DNA of 64,000 nucleotides from Devosia nanyangense (GCA_016213505.1 JACRAF010000023.1:1-64000); one strand, 5' to 3'; positions 1-9,245 are shown, counted from the first letter of the stretch. Translations and numbers: made by a program. Notes: generated by a model from the letters alone, not told the origin.

Positions 1-759
1 AGGCCAATCCCCGCAAGGCCCGCCCGCTGCCCGGCGCGCGAGCCGTGGGGGCTCAGCGCCGGGCTATCCTGACCCAAAATCTCAAAGTCAGAACAGCCGC
101 TGCAAAGATGTAATCCCCGCGCTTTCCGGCTGTCGTATTCTGCCCCTCGCGTTCACCCTCTAACGCGGGGTACCGACGAAGTGCCGGTGGACGTGACGGG
201 GGCGGTGGTCGCATCGCTTGGGTTTCTTCGGCTTACCGGCTTTTGCCGCTTTGACCGAACGGTTCCGACACCCCCGCCGCGGAGCAGCGCTGGGCGTCTC
301 GCCTAGCAATTTCAATTCGGAGGCGCCCGGCGCTCTCCGTCCGTGGTCCCCTCTTGGCCACGGCAAGCCAAACCCCGAAGCCGCGAGGCTGTCGGGTCCT
401 TTCGGCTGCGCGCAATCCTCAGCGTACCGACAGGTCGCCCTACGAAAAAATCTTCGCCGACCGCATCTGCCATCGGGTGTCAGCCTTTCGCCTCATCGCC
501 CTCCGGCCCGCCCGATTTCTCCGCCGGCGAGCCTCCGCCAAGTGTCAGTCTTCGCGCCTGCGTCGAGCCGGAAGCGCTCCGGTTTCCCTCCCGCGCCGGG
601 GTTGTTTCGGGTCTTGCCGATCCCACATCATCGGTCCCGCGCGGGGGCGCGGGGCGAAACCCGATGGCGCTCCCGCGCGTTCACTAAGGTTTGAGGGCGT
701 CGCGCCCGCCGCTGCGATGTGAGACACCACGGGCGGTTTCAGCGAACGGAGAATCGAGA
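1..759. other. Unassigned GC-rich stretch with no recognised gene
   Basis: I see no protein or RNA gene here. Several plus-strand frames stay open from about 220 to 720, but they overlap one another, are rich in Pro, Arg and Ser, have no clear ribosome-binding site and match no family I know, which is what GC-rich noncoding DNA looks like. I looked for RNase P RNA, tmRNA, SRP RNA and tRNA signatures on both strands and found none. The last 50 bases must hold the leader of the osmoprotectant operon; no convincing -35/-10 pair stands out. It could be a decayed gene. Confidence 0.4.
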
Positions 760-1671
760 ATGAGCGTCTTTTCGAAACTGCTCGGCGGCGTGCTGGCGCT
801 GGCGATGACCATCAGCGCGGCCAATGCGCAGGTGGTCGTCTCCTCCAAGATCGATACCGAGGGCGGCGTCCTGGGCAACATCATCAAGCAGGTGCTCGAC
901 GCCAACGGCATCGCCACCACCGACAAGATCCAGCTCGGCGCCACCCCGGTGGTGCGCCAGGCGATCACGGCCGGGCAGATCGACATCTACCCCGAATATA
1001 CCGGCAACGGCGCGTTCTTCTTCAACGCGGCGGACAAGCCGATCTGGAACGACGCCAAGGCGGGCTACGACGAGGTCAAGAAGCTCGACTACGACGCCAA
1101 CAAGATCATTTGGCTCACGCCGTCGCCGGCCAACAACACCTGGGCCATCGCGGTCCGCACCGATGTGGCGCAGCCCAACAACCTCAAGACCCTCAGCGAT
1201 TTCGGTAAATACGTCGCCGGTGGCGGCACCATCAAGCTCGCGGCCTCGGCCGAGTTCGTCAACTCGCCGGCGGCGCTGCCGGCGTTCCAGGCGGCCTATG
1301 GCTTTCAGATGACGCCCGAGCAACTGGTGACGCTCTCGGGCGGCGATACGGCGGCGACCATCGCGGCGGCGGCGCAGCAGACCTCCGGCGTCAATGCCGC
1401 CATGGTCTATGGCACCGACGGCGGCATCGCCCCGTCGGGGCTGACGGTGATGGACGACGACAAGGGCGTGCAGCCGGTCTATCAGCCGACCGCGATCATC
1501 CGCGAGGCGGTGCTGACCCAGTATCCGCAGATCGCCGACCTCCTGGCGCCGGTGTTCGCAAAACTCGATCTCACCACGCTCCAGACGCTCAACGGACGGG
1601 TGCAGGTGGGCGGCGAGACGGCGGCGGCGGTCGCCACCGACTTCTTGAAGAGCAACGGCTTGGTCAAGTAG
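760..1671 (+). CDS. osmF: Osmoprotectant ABC transporter substrate-binding protein (OsmF/YehZ type)
   Basis: Periplasmic binding protein of a glycine betaine/choline-type ABC importer (OpuAC family). The 303-residue product begins with an export signal ending in Ala-Asn-Ala near residue 23, then shows the usual family pattern, including the TPVVRQAI and IDIYPEYTGNG segments that line the ligand site in this family. The start at 760 follows an AACGGAGAA ribosome site; an upstream in-frame GTG would add 23 residues before the signal and is less likely. It is first in a four-gene cluster ordered binding protein, permease, ATPase, permease, the same order as E. coli yehZYXW, whose products give low-affinity osmolyte uptake. 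Family assignment is firm; the exact ligand is not visible. Confidence 0.9.
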   Translation: MSVFSKLLGGVLALAMTISAANAQVVVSSKIDTEGGVLGNIIKQVLDANGIATTDKIQLGATPVVRQAITAGQIDIYPEYTGNGAFFFNAADKPIWNDAKAGYDEVKKLDYDANKIIWLTPSPANNTWAIAVRTDVAQPNNLKTLSDFGKYVAGGGTIKLAASAEFVNSPAALPAFQAAYGFQMTPEQLVTLSGGDTAATIAAAAQQTSGVNAAMVYGTDGGIAPSGLTVMDDDKGVQPVYQPTAIIREAVLTQYPQIADLLAPVFAKLDLTTLQTLNGRVQVGGETAAAVATDFLKSNGLVK

Positions 1672-1723
1672 AACGCCAATGGGGATGGGCGGCTTTCCGC
1701 CCATCCTCCCGAGCGGGGGCTCC

Positions 1724-2905
1724 ATGGCGATCGCAGCCGCGCCGGCGCGCATCCGCTTCAATCGACTGGGCGTGCTGATCGCGGGGCTGACGCTCGTCGG
1801 CCTCGCCCTGCCGTTTGCCGCCTTCCGCGCCAACCGCATCGTGCCCGGCGCCGGACGCACCATCCTCGAGGCGCTGCCGCTGCAGCCGGCGATCCTGCTG
1901 TCGCTGGCGCTCCTCGTGATGGCCGCGATCGCGGTGGTCCGCACGCCGCTGCTGCTGAGGCTGCTGGCGAGCCTTGCGGCGCTGAGCCTCTTGCTCGTCG
2001 CCATGGGCCGCGCCGCGACCTTCCTCACCCCAGAAGGCGACGCACTGGCGCGGATTTCGCCTGCCGCCGGGTTCTGGGTGCTGCTGTTCGCCCTCGCCGT
2101 CCTCGCCGCCGACGCCCTGGCGCAGCTCAAGCTCAAGCCGGCCTATCGCATCGGTATTCTCGCCCTGGTGCTCGCCGGGCTTGCGGCGATCCTGTGGTCC
2201 GGTGGGCTCAGCGATCTTTCGGTGTTCAAGGAATACGCCAATCGCGCCGACGCGTTCTGGCGGGAGGCCGAGACGCATGTGCTGCTCGCCTTCGGCTCGC
2301 TGCTGGCGGCGCTTGTCGCCGGCATCCCGCTCGGCATCGCCTGCATCCGGCTGCCGGGTTTGCGGGCCACGACGCTCAACGTCCTCAACGTCGTCCAGAC
2401 CGTCCCCTCGATCGCGCTCTTCGGCCTGTTGATCCCGCCGCTGGCGTGGATCGCCTTTGCCGTCCCCGGTGCGGCGGGGCTGGGCATTTCCGGCATCGGC
2501 GCGACGCCGGCGCTGGTGGCGCTGTTCGGCTATTCGCTGCTGCCGGTCGTCGCCAACACCATCATCGGCATCGAGTCGGTGCCCGCCTCGGTGGGCGACG
2601 CGGCGCTCGGCATGGGGATGACGGCGCGGCAACGCCTGCTCGCCGTCGAATTGCCACTAGCGTTTCCGATCATTCTCACCGGGGTCCGCATCGTGCTCGT
2701 CCAGAACATTGGTCTCGCGACCATCGCGGCACTGATCGGCGGCGGCGGCTTCGGCGTCTTCGTGTTCCAGGGCATCGGCCAGACGGCGATGGACCTGGTG
2801 CTGCTGGGCGCCGTGCCTACCGTGCTCCTCGCCTTCGCCTCGGCGATCGTCCTCGATGCGCTGGTCGAGATGGCGCGCCAACCCACCGCCGAGGCTGCCG
2901 CATGA
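1724..2905 (+). CDS. yehY: Osmoprotectant ABC transporter permease (YehY type)
   Basis: Inner-membrane permease of the osmoprotectant importer. At 393 residues it is close to the 385 of E. coli YehY, with an N-terminal block of hydrophobic segments not found in the shorter partner permease, followed by the binding-protein-dependent transport domain. The cytoplasmic coupling loop reads DAALGMGMTARQRLLAVELP, the EAA-like signature that docks on the ATPase. The start at 1724 is chosen because it follows GAGCGGGGG and begins a positively charged N-terminus; the first in-frame ATG at 1679 lies too close to the previous stop. Its stop overlaps the next start as ATGA, implying translational coupling. 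Confidence 0.88.
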   Translation: MAIAAAPARIRFNRLGVLIAGLTLVGLALPFAAFRANRIVPGAGRTILEALPLQPAILLSLALLVMAAIAVVRTPLLLRLLASLAALSLLLVAMGRAATFLTPEGDALARISPAAGFWVLLFALAVLAADALAQLKLKPAYRIGILALVLAGLAAILWSGGLSDLSVFKEYANRADAFWREAETHVLLAFGSLLAALVAGIPLGIACIRLPGLRATTLNVLNVVQTVPSIALFGLLIPPLAWIAFAVPGAAGLGISGIGATPALVALFGYSLLPVVANTIIGIESVPASVGDAALGMGMTARQRLLAVELPLAFPIILTGVRIVLVQNIGLATIAALIGGGGFGVFVFQGIGQTAMDLVLLGAVPTVLLAFASAIVLDALVEMARQPTAEAAA

Positions 2906-3837
2906 TCGAGATCGACGCCCTGACCAAGGTCTACGAGGGGACCACCGCGGTCGACGCGGTATCGATGACCATCGCCGACGGCGAGATCGCCGTGGTCGTC
3001 GGCACCTCCGGGTCGGGCAAGACCACGCTGCTCCGCATGCTCAACCGGCTGGTCGAGCCGACCTCGGGGAGCGTTCGGATCGACGGCGCGGACACGCGCG
3101 CGCTGCCGGCGCATGAGCTCCGCCGCCGCATCGGCTACGTCATCCAGAACTACGGCCTCTTCCCGCACCGCACGGTGGGCGAGAACGTCGCCACGGTGCC
3201 CAAACTCGTCGGCTGGGATGCGGCGCGGATCGCGGCGCGCGTCGATGCGCTGCTCCAGCGCTTCGGACTCGAGCCGGCGCAGTTCCGCGACCGGCTGCCC
3301 TATGAGCTCTCGGGCGGTCAGCAGCAGCGCGTCGGGGTGGCGCGGGCGCTAGCGGCAGAGCCGAAGCTGCTCCTGATGGACGAGCCGTTCGGGGCGCTCG
3401 ACCCGATCATCCGGCACAAGGCGCAGGCCGATCTGCTGGAGGTACAGGAGCAGGCCGGCACCACCATCGTGCTCGTCACCCACGACATGGACGAGGCGAT
3501 GGCGCTGGGCCAGCGCATTGCGGTGATGGATGGGGGCAGGCTGCTGCAGTTCGCGACGCCGCGCGACATCATCGCCCACCCCGCGACGCCGTTCGTCGCC
3601 GAGCTCATCGGCAAGGCTGAGCGGCCGTTCCGGCTGCTGGCGCTAGAGACGGTCGAAGCACTGGTCGAGCCGGGTGAGGCCTCCGGTCGGCCAATCGCGA
3701 CAGACATGAGTCTCCGCGATGCCTATGCCGAGGCGCTGTGGACCGGCCGCGACGCGCTGCCGGTCGAGCGCGACGGCAAAATCGTCGGCCGGGTGATGCT
3801 CACGGCGCTCGCCCGGCACGCGGCGCGGCCGCAATGA
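2902..3837 (+). CDS. yehX: Osmoprotectant ABC transporter ATP-binding protein (YehX type)
   Basis: ATPase that drives the osmolyte importer. In 311 residues it carries Walker A GTSGSGKT at 34-41, the LSGGQQQR signature from residue 136 and Walker B with Asp160-Glu161, followed by a switch His in THDMDEAM. The last 80 or so residues look like a degenerate CBS-type regulatory segment (PVERDGKIVGRV), as in other betaine-transporter ATPases, where CBS domains sense ionic strength; here only part of such a domain is recognisable. Both ends overlap neighbours by four bases (ATGA), so the three distal genes are probably translated as one unit. Confidence 0.9.
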   Translation: MIEIDALTKVYEGTTAVDAVSMTIADGEIAVVVGTSGSGKTTLLRMLNRLVEPTSGSVRIDGADTRALPAHELRRRIGYVIQNYGLFPHRTVGENVATVPKLVGWDAARIAARVDALLQRFGLEPAQFRDRLPYELSGGQQQRVGVARALAAEPKLLLMDEPFGALDPIIRHKAQADLLEVQEQAGTTIVLVTHDMDEAMALGQRIAVMDGGRLLQFATPRDIIAHPATPFVAELIGKAERPFRLLALETVEALVEPGEASGRPIATDMSLRDAYAEALWTGRDALPVERDGKIVGRVMLTALARHAARPQ

Positions 3838-4577
3838 GGGCGCGGCTCGGCGTCGCCGTCCGCGTCGCGGTGGCCCTGCTGCTGCTGGCGTTCCTCGCCT
3901 GGCCGCAGAGTTTTGCGCCGGTGTTCGCCCCGTTCACGCAGAACGAGGCGCCGGCGATCTACAACCAGGGCAGCCTCATCGACCTTGCACTCAACCACCT
4001 CGCCATCGTCGGCATCGCGACGGTGCTGGCGACGCTGGTGGCGGTGGGTCTGGCCATCTTCGTGTCGCGGCCGGCGGGCGCCGAGTTCCTGCCGCTCTCG
4101 CGCAGCATCGCCAATATCGGCCAGACCTTCCCGCCCATTGCGGTCCTGGCGCTCGCCGTGCCGGTGCTCGGCTTCGGCACCGCGCCTACCTTGGTGGCGC
4201 TGTTCCTCTATGGCCTCCTGCCGGTGTTCGAGAACGCCCTGGTCGGCCTCACCACGCTGCCGCCCTCGGTGATCGATGCCGCCGACGGTGTGGGGATGAC
4301 CGGGGCGCAGCGGCTGCGCCAGGTCGAGCTGCCACTGGCGCTGCCGGTGATCCTCGGCGGCATCAGGCTCAGCGCGGTGATTTCGATGGGCACCGCCACC
4401 ATCGGCTCGACCGTCGCGGCGCGCACCCTGGGCGAGGTGATCATCGCCGGGCTCACCTCGAACAATCTCGCTTTCGTGCTGCAGGGCGGGCTGGTGGTCG
4501 CGGTGCTGGCCGTGCTGATCTCGGATGTGCTGTCCGGGCTCGAGCGGGTACTCACCCGCCGCGCCGGCCGCGCCTAG
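3834..4577 (+). CDS. yehW: Osmoprotectant ABC transporter permease (YehW type)
   Basis: Second permease of the osmolyte importer, 247 residues against 243 in E. coli YehW. One N-terminal membrane helix is followed by the transport domain with about five further hydrophobic segments; the coupling loop DAADGVGMTGAQRLRQVELP matches the EAA consensus and parallels that of the first permease. Translation starts inside the stop of the ATPase gene. It ends the operon; a convergent drug-exporter gene begins only nine bases downstream, with no strong terminator between. Confidence 0.88.
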   Translation: MRARLGVAVRVAVALLLLAFLAWPQSFAPVFAPFTQNEAPAIYNQGSLIDLALNHLAIVGIATVLATLVAVGLAIFVSRPAGAEFLPLSRSIANIGQTFPPIAVLALAVPVLGFGTAPTLVALFLYGLLPVFENALVGLTTLPPSVIDAADGVGMTGAQRLRQVELPLALPVILGGIRLSAVISMGTATIGSTVAARTLGEVIIAGLTSNNLAFVLQGGLVVAVLAVLISDVLSGLERVLTRRAGRA

Positions 4578-4586
4578 AACGCATCT

Positions 4587-6062
4587 CTATTTGGCGGCCC
4601 GCCCCTTGTGCTCGAGCGTGAACCAGGCGATCACGCCCGAGAGCAGCGACAGCGCGGAGGTGACGTAGGCGATGGCGGCGAAGGCGCCGTCGGTGGCGGC
4701 GACCCGCGCCGTCTCGAGATCCGCGACGAGGCCGGCGGGAGGCGCGAGGCCAAACGACAGGGCAGCGCCGGCTCCGCCCATCGATTGGGCGAAGACGAAG
4801 GCGCCGAGCCCGCCCATCGAGGCCACGGCGAACAGCCCGGCGACGCGGGCGACGGCGTTGTTGACGCCCGAAGCGGTGCCGGTGTCGCGATCGGCGACCG
4901 AGGTCATCACCGCAGTCGAGAGCGGCGAAACCACCAGACTCATGCCGCAGCCGAACAGCACCATCAGCGGCAGCACGACGAACCACAGGCTGTGGGTTCC
5001 GGCGAACAATCCGAGCCCGAGAAAACTCAGTGCCACGAGGAGCGATCCGGCTGCGATCATCGGGCCGGGGCCGATCCGGTCGGACAATTTGCCGGCCCAG
5101 GGCGAGAGCACCGTGAGCAGGATGCCGAGAGGCAGCAGCACCAGCGACACTTCCGCCGGGGTGCTGCCCCAGCCGGCGATCAACGTCATCGGCAGGTAGA
5201 AGACGATGGCGGCGAGCGCGAAATAGAGCGCGAAGGTCAGCCCCTGAGCACCCGAGAAGGCTTTGTCGCCGAACAGCGCCAGCGGCACCATCGGCGATTT
5301 CGTCCGCGCCTCCCAGGCCAGGAAGCCGATGGCGAGGACCACGCCGCCGGCCGCCAGCAGCAGCGGGGCCGTAGGCGCCGTGTCGCTGCCGGTCATCGCC
5401 AGCGCCAACAGCAGCAGGGCGGCGGTGCCGAGGATGGCGCCGCCGATGTCGAGCCGGCGGTCGCCGTCCGGCTTGTCGGCGGGCACCTGCCAGAACAGCA
5501 GGGCCAGCGCCACGCCGCCGAGCGGCAGGTTGATGGCGAACACCAGCCGCCAGCTCCATGCCCCGAGCAGGGTCAGCACCAGCCCGCCGATCACCGGCCC
5601 GGCAATGGTGGTGAAGGACGAGGCCGAGGACCAGATGCCGATGGCGCCGCCGCGCTCGTCGCGGGGGTAGGCGCGGGCGATGATGGCGAGGCTCGAGGGG
5701 ACCATGAACGCCGCCCCGAGCCCCTGGACGACGCGGGCGAAGATCAGCACCGCCGGGGTCGGCGCCAGCGCCGAGGCGAGCGAGGCGACGACGAAGACGA
5801 TAATGCCGCCGGCGAAGACGTTGCGGATGCCGAAGCGGTCGCCCGCGGCGCCGCCGAGCAGCAGCACCGAGGACAAGAGCAGCAGGTAGCCGTTCGACAC
5901 CCACTGCACGTCGGCGAGGCTCGCCCCGAGGTTTTCGCGGATGGCAGGGGTGGCGATCGAGATAACCGACCCGTCGATGAAGCCCATCGAGGAGGCGAGG
6001 ATCGCCGCGATCAGCACGTAGATGCGGCGCTCCGGCGGAACGAAGGGCGCTTCGGTGGCCAT
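4587..6062 (-). CDS. MFS drug exporter, DHA2 (EmrB/QacA) family
   Basis: Fourteen-helix major facilitator transporter of 491 residues, predicted to expel toxic compounds with the proton gradient. It shows the DHA2 hallmarks: GFIDGSVISIATPAI in helix 1, the DRFGIRNVF loop between helices 2 and 3 (motif A), and VQGLGAAFMVPSSLAII in helix 4. I start it at 6062 (MATEAPF), because the extra 33 residues of the longer frame are polar and unlike the family; no strong ribosome site is seen. The VOC gene lies just upstream on the same strand, so the two may be co-transcribed. Substrate cannot be read from sequence. Confidence 0.82.
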   Translation of the reverse strand: MATEAPFVPPERRIYVLIAAILASSMGFIDGSVISIATPAIRENLGASLADVQWVSNGYLLLLSSVLLLGGAAGDRFGIRNVFAGGIIVFVVASLASALAPTPAVLIFARVVQGLGAAFMVPSSLAIIARAYPRDERGGAIGIWSSASSFTTIAGPVIGGLVLTLLGAWSWRLVFAINLPLGGVALALLFWQVPADKPDGDRRLDIGGAILGTAALLLLALAMTGSDTAPTAPLLLAAGGVVLAIGFLAWEARTKSPMVPLALFGDKAFSGAQGLTFALYFALAAIVFYLPMTLIAGWGSTPAEVSLVLLPLGILLTVLSPWAGKLSDRIGPGPMIAAGSLLVALSFLGLGLFAGTHSLWFVVLPLMVLFGCGMSLVVSPLSTAVMTSVADRDTGTASGVNNAVARVAGLFAVASMGGLGAFVFAQSMGGAGAALSFGLAPPAGLVADLETARVAATDGAFAAIAYVTSALSLLSGVIAWFTLEHKGRAAK

Positions 6063-6105
6063 GACCGATGCTAGCGCCGAACCGCCGGCGCGAAAAGGGC
6101 CGGTT

Positions 6106-6486
6106 CTACATGCCCTCGACGAAGCCCAGAATGTTGCCTTCGCTGTCCTTGGCCCAGGCATTCTTGACCGGTCCGAAGCTGGCGATGCCGTCCTCGGTCT
6201 TCAGCCCCGGCATGTCGTAATCGAGAAACACCACACCCTTGGCCCGGAGGGCTTTCATGTCGGCGGCGAGGTCGGGCGAGCTGAACGAGAGCAATGTGTG
6301 CTGCGCCGTGCCGGCCAGCGGCGTCGGATAGAGGAAGGCCGGTGTCCCGCCGAGCCGGTAGGTGGCGCCCTGATTGTCGGGATATTCCTCGGCCGGAGTG
6401 AGACCCAGCTTGTCCGCGTACCAGGCTTTGGCGCGGGCGAAATCCTTGGCGGGAATCATCGCCGTCACGGTCCGTTCAGCAAGCAT
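6106..6486 (-). CDS. VOC (glyoxalase/bleomycin-resistance) family protein
   Basis: A 126-residue single-domain member of the vicinal oxygen chelate fold: two beta-alpha-beta-beta-beta halves, with the typical first motif PAKDFARAKAWYADKLGL and a C-terminal DSEGNILGFVE ending that often supplies a metal ligand Glu. The start at 6486 is set by a strong GAGGAG eight bases upstream; a longer in-frame start lacks one. Its position directly before a DHA2 exporter suggests a joint role in handling a toxic compound, but this is inference; small VOC proteins vary widely in activity. Confidence 0.8.
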   Translation of the reverse strand: MLAERTVTAMIPAKDFARAKAWYADKLGLTPAEEYPDNQGATYRLGGTPAFLYPTPLAGTAQHTLLSFSSPDLAADMKALRAKGVVFLDYDMPGLKTEDGIASFGPVKNAWAKDSEGNILGFVEGM

Positions 6487-6541
6487 CTCCGTTCTCCTCA
6501 TCCCTGATGGATTTGCGCAACGATGCTAACGCGCGAGTCGT

Positions 6542-6610
6542 TGCACCGCCACGGCGGAAGGAACGGCGGTGCACCCCAACTGATGCGCTGCTGACACATC
6601 CTGTCAGCAG
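6542..6610. promoter_or_regulatory. Two perfect inverted repeats between divergent genes
   Basis: The 337-bp gap 6487-6823 separates the VOC/exporter pair (minus) from a second exporter (plus) and holds no gene that I can see. It contains TGCACCGCC at 6542-6550 mirrored at 6565-6573, and CTGCTGACA at 6588-6596 mirrored at 6602-6610 around a 5-base spacer. The second is shaped like a TetR- or MarR-type operator and may control one or both exporters; no such regulator is encoded next door. Either could instead be an RNA hairpin. The rest of the gap shows only a T-rich leader near 6740-6755. Confidence 0.4.
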
Positions 6611-6823
6611 AATCGTTCAGGGTCCTTGCCATCGGCATCGCGAATTCGCACCTCGGGGTGTCGATTCGAGCGATTGCCGTTCGTCATCTCCGTGAGCGCG
6701 GGTTTTGCAGATCGAACAAGCTAAAGTCTTCGCTTAAGTGTCTTTTCACTGTCCCAAGGTTCTGGTATGCGGGTCCGCTCCGATCGGTGCACCGCGCCGG
6801 CCTCAGTCCAAAGGGTATTCATC

Positions 6824-8296
6824 ATGACCACTGAGACCTATTCCCCCGAAGCCGCAGCGGACGCCGTAGCGGCCGCCGACCCGGCCAATGCCAAGCGCAA
6901 CACGCTGGTGATCAACGTCCTGTTGGTCTCGACCTTCGTGGTCATGCTCAACGAGACGGCGATGAGCGTCGCCATTCCGCAGTTGATGAGTGCGCTGGAT
7001 GTGCCGGCCAGTGCCGCGCAATGGTTGACCACGGCGTTCCTCTTGACCATGGCTGTGGTCATTCCGATCACCGGCTTTCTGATGCAGCGGCTCAATTCGC
7101 GGCCGGTGTTTCTGCTCGCCATGTCGCTGTTCAGCCTGGGCACCCTGCTCGCGGCGATGGCGCCGAACCTGTCGCTGCTCATCGTCGCGCGCGTCGTCCA
7201 AGCCTCGGGCACGGCGATCATGATGCCGCTGCTGATGACGACCGTCATGACCCTCGTGCCGCCCGATCAGCGCGGCAAGATGATGGGCAATATCTCGATC
7301 GTGATGTCGGTGGCGCCCGCCATCGGCCCGGCCGCCGCCGGCCTCATCCTCCACTATCTCGAATGGCGCTGGATCTTCATCATCGTCCTGCCCATCGCGC
7401 TCGGCGCCCTCTATCTGGGCTACCGGATGATGCTCAACGTGACGACGCCGCGCTATGCGCCGCTCGATGTCGTCTCGGTCGTTCTTTCGGCCTTCGGCTT
7501 CGGCGGGGTGGTCTACGGCCTCAGCAATTTCGCCATCGCCGACGCCCCGGTTCCGGGTCCGCTGGCGCTCGGCATCGGGCTGGTGGTGATGGTGGCCTTC
7601 ATCTGGCGGCAGATCGTCCTCCAGCGCAAGGATTCGGCGCTGCTCGATCTGAGGACGCTCAAGCAGAAGAACTTCACCATCTCGATGACGATGATCTCCA
7701 TCCTGATGCTGGCCATGTTCGGCACCATCATCCTCCTGCCGATCTACCTGGTGCAGGTGCTGCACTTCGATACGCTGGGCACCGGCCTGTTGATGCTGCC
7801 GGGCAGCCTGCTGATGGGCCTATTGGGACCGTTCGTCGGCCGCCTCTACGACAAGATCGGCCCGACGCCGCTGATCGTGCCGGCGATGGTCGTGGTCTGC
7901 GGCGTACTGTGGGCCATGACGCTGCTCGGCGTCGACACCTGGTGGCCCAATATCCTCATCGGCCACCTGATCATGAGCGTCGGCTTCGCGTTCCTGTTCG
8001 GGCCGCTGTTCACGGCGAGCCTGAGCTCGGTGCCGCCGCAGCTTTATTCGCATGGCAGCGCGCTCCTGGGGTCGTTGCAGCAGGTAGCCGGCGCTGCTGG
8101 CGTGGCGCTCTTTGTCGCCATCATGACGGCGCAGTCGGCGGGTCTCGCCGCGGCCGGTGCTGCCGACCTCGAGGCGCTGGCGGGCGGCATCCGCGTTGCC
8201 TTCATGGTCGGGGCGTCGATCTCGATCCTCGCCGTCATCGCCGCCCTCTTCGTCCGCAAGCCGCCGGCGCAGGAGGGCGGCTGGGGCGGCCACTGA
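6824..8296 (+). CDS. MFS drug exporter, DHA2 (EmrB/QacA) family
   Basis: A 490-residue, fourteen-helix exporter, paralogous in family but clearly different in sequence from the one at 4587-6062. Helix 1 has VVMLNETAMSVAIPQLM (a Glu where the other has Asp), helix 4 the ARVVQASGTAIMMPLL motif, and a motif-A loop is degenerate (QRLNSRPVFL). Start at 6824 begins a soluble Ala/Asp-rich N-terminus; an in-frame start at 6767 would add 19 residues with no better ribosome site. It reads away from the other exporter across a palindrome-bearing gap and ends 26 bases before a strong terminator, so it is probably a single-gene unit. Confidence 0.85.
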   Translation: MTTETYSPEAAADAVAAADPANAKRNTLVINVLLVSTFVVMLNETAMSVAIPQLMSALDVPASAAQWLTTAFLLTMAVVIPITGFLMQRLNSRPVFLLAMSLFSLGTLLAAMAPNLSLLIVARVVQASGTAIMMPLLMTTVMTLVPPDQRGKMMGNISIVMSVAPAIGPAAAGLILHYLEWRWIFIIVLPIALGALYLGYRMMLNVTTPRYAPLDVVSVVLSAFGFGGVVYGLSNFAIADAPVPGPLALGIGLVVMVAFIWRQIVLQRKDSALLDLRTLKQKNFTISMTMISILMLAMFGTIILLPIYLVQVLHFDTLGTGLLMLPGSLLMGLLGPFVGRLYDKIGPTPLIVPAMVVVCGVLWAMTLLGVDTWWPNILIGHLIMSVGFAFLFGPLFTASLSSVPPQLYSHGSALLGSLQQVAGAAGVALFVAIMTAQSAGLAAAGAADLEALAGGIRVAFMVGASISILAVIAALFVRKPPAQEGGWGGH

Positions 8297-8322
8297 TCGC
8301 CTCAGCGTCCAAGCAGAACCAG

Positions 8323-8351
8323 AAGGCCGGGAGCGATTCCCGGCCTTTTTT
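8323..8351 (+). terminator. Rho-independent terminator
   Basis: A perfect 10-bp stem (8323-8332 with 8338-8347), a five-base loop, and a run of T to 8351. It closes the exporter gene that ends at 8296. Confidence 0.9.
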
Positions 8352-8373
8352 GCGGCAAGTGCGCTCGGGCCGA

Positions 8374-8559
8374 TCAGGGCCGGCGGCGGAGCGTCCACCA
8401 CAGCCCGGCGAGACCGGCGATCAGCACGAGGATGCCGATCCACAGCCACTGGCTCTGGCCCGACATGACCGAGCCGCCGACGATGTTGCTGCCCTGCAGG
8501 ATCCACAGACCACCCAGCAGCGCCAGAAGGACGCTGACGACAATTCCGGCAAGACGCAT
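8374..8559 (-). CDS. Small two-helix membrane protein, unknown function
   Basis: A 61-residue protein made of two hydrophobic helices (about residues 4-20 and 37-55) joined by a short Gly/Ser-rich loop and ending in Arg-Arg-Arg-Pro. GGAGG lies eight bases before the ATG, which supports real translation. I know similar short uncharacterised inner-membrane proteins in alphaproteobacteria, but can assign no role. It lies 58 bases after the pyrophosphatase gene, on the same strand, and may share its message. Confidence 0.65.
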   Translation of the reverse strand: MRLAGIVVSVLLALLGGLWILQGSNIVGGSVMSGQSQWLWIGILVLIAGLAGLWWTLRRRP

Positions 8560-8616
8560 CGATCGAATTCCTCCGCTGGTTGGTCAACACCGCCGGGCGG
8601 TCGTTCATCCCGGTCG

Positions 8617-9150
8617 TCAGCCGGCGATCCTGGCCCGCTCGATCGCCTCGAGGATGACGCGCCGAGCCTCGGCGGCGTCGCCGACATGGCTGAGCTTGAC
8701 CCATTTGCCGGGCTCGAGGTCCTTGTAGTGGGTGAAGAAGTGCTTCACCCGTTCGACCTGGATCGGCTCGATATCGCCGATGTCGTTGACCTTGTCGTAC
8801 ATCGCGGTGAGCTTGTGCACCGGCACGGCGAGGATCTTTTCGTCCTGCCCGCCATCGTCCTCCATGAACAGCACGCCGAGCGGCCGGCAGCGCACCACGG
8901 CACCCGGCACCAGCGGGCGCGAGTTCATCACCAGGACGTCGAGCGGATCGCCGTCGCCGCACAGGGTATGGGGGATGAAGCCGTAGTTTCCGGGGTAGCG
9001 CATCGGGGTGTAGAGAAACCGATCGACGAAGAGCGCGCCCGAGGCCTTGTCGATCTCGTACTTGATCGGTTCGCCGCCGAGCGGCACCTCGATGATGACG
9101 TTGAGATCGTCGGGCGGGTTCTTGCCGATGGGAATGGCGTCGATGTTCAT
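8617..9150 (-). CDS. ppa: Inorganic pyrophosphatase (family I)
   Basis: Soluble cytoplasmic enzyme that hydrolyses pyrophosphate and so pulls nucleic-acid and amino-acyl-tRNA synthesis forward. The 177-residue length is the family norm. The signature with the Mg-binding aspartates, [10 protein letters not shown], is intact, as are [14 protein letters not shown] near the N-terminus and the late [11 protein letters not shown] segment. I start at 9150 because this gives the standard N-terminus ([13 protein letters not shown]); the longer frame from 9210 adds 20 residues that the family lacks. The ribosome site is weak. Confidence 0.95.
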   Translation of the reverse strand: MNIDAIPIGKNPPDDLNVIIEVPLGGEPIKYEIDKASGALFVDRFLYTPMRYPGNYGFIPHTLCGDGDPLDVLVMNSRPLVPGAVVRCRPLGVLFMEDDGGQDEKILAVPVHKLTAMYDKVNDIGDIEPIQVERVKHFFTHYKDLEPGKWVKLSHVGDAAEARRVILEAIERARIAG

Positions 9151-9245
9151 GTGAAGGCCGGTGCTGGGACGGAAAACCGGGTTGTCGCCTAGCCCGCAGC
9201 GCTTTTGCAAGGCATAGTTGCGCAGGACGGCCGAGGGAGAAATGC

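Noticed and set aside
218..694. A 158-codon frame as a possible protein gene
   Set aside because: It overlaps other open frames on the same strand, lacks a ribosome site, and has a Pro/Arg/Ser-rich composition with no domain.
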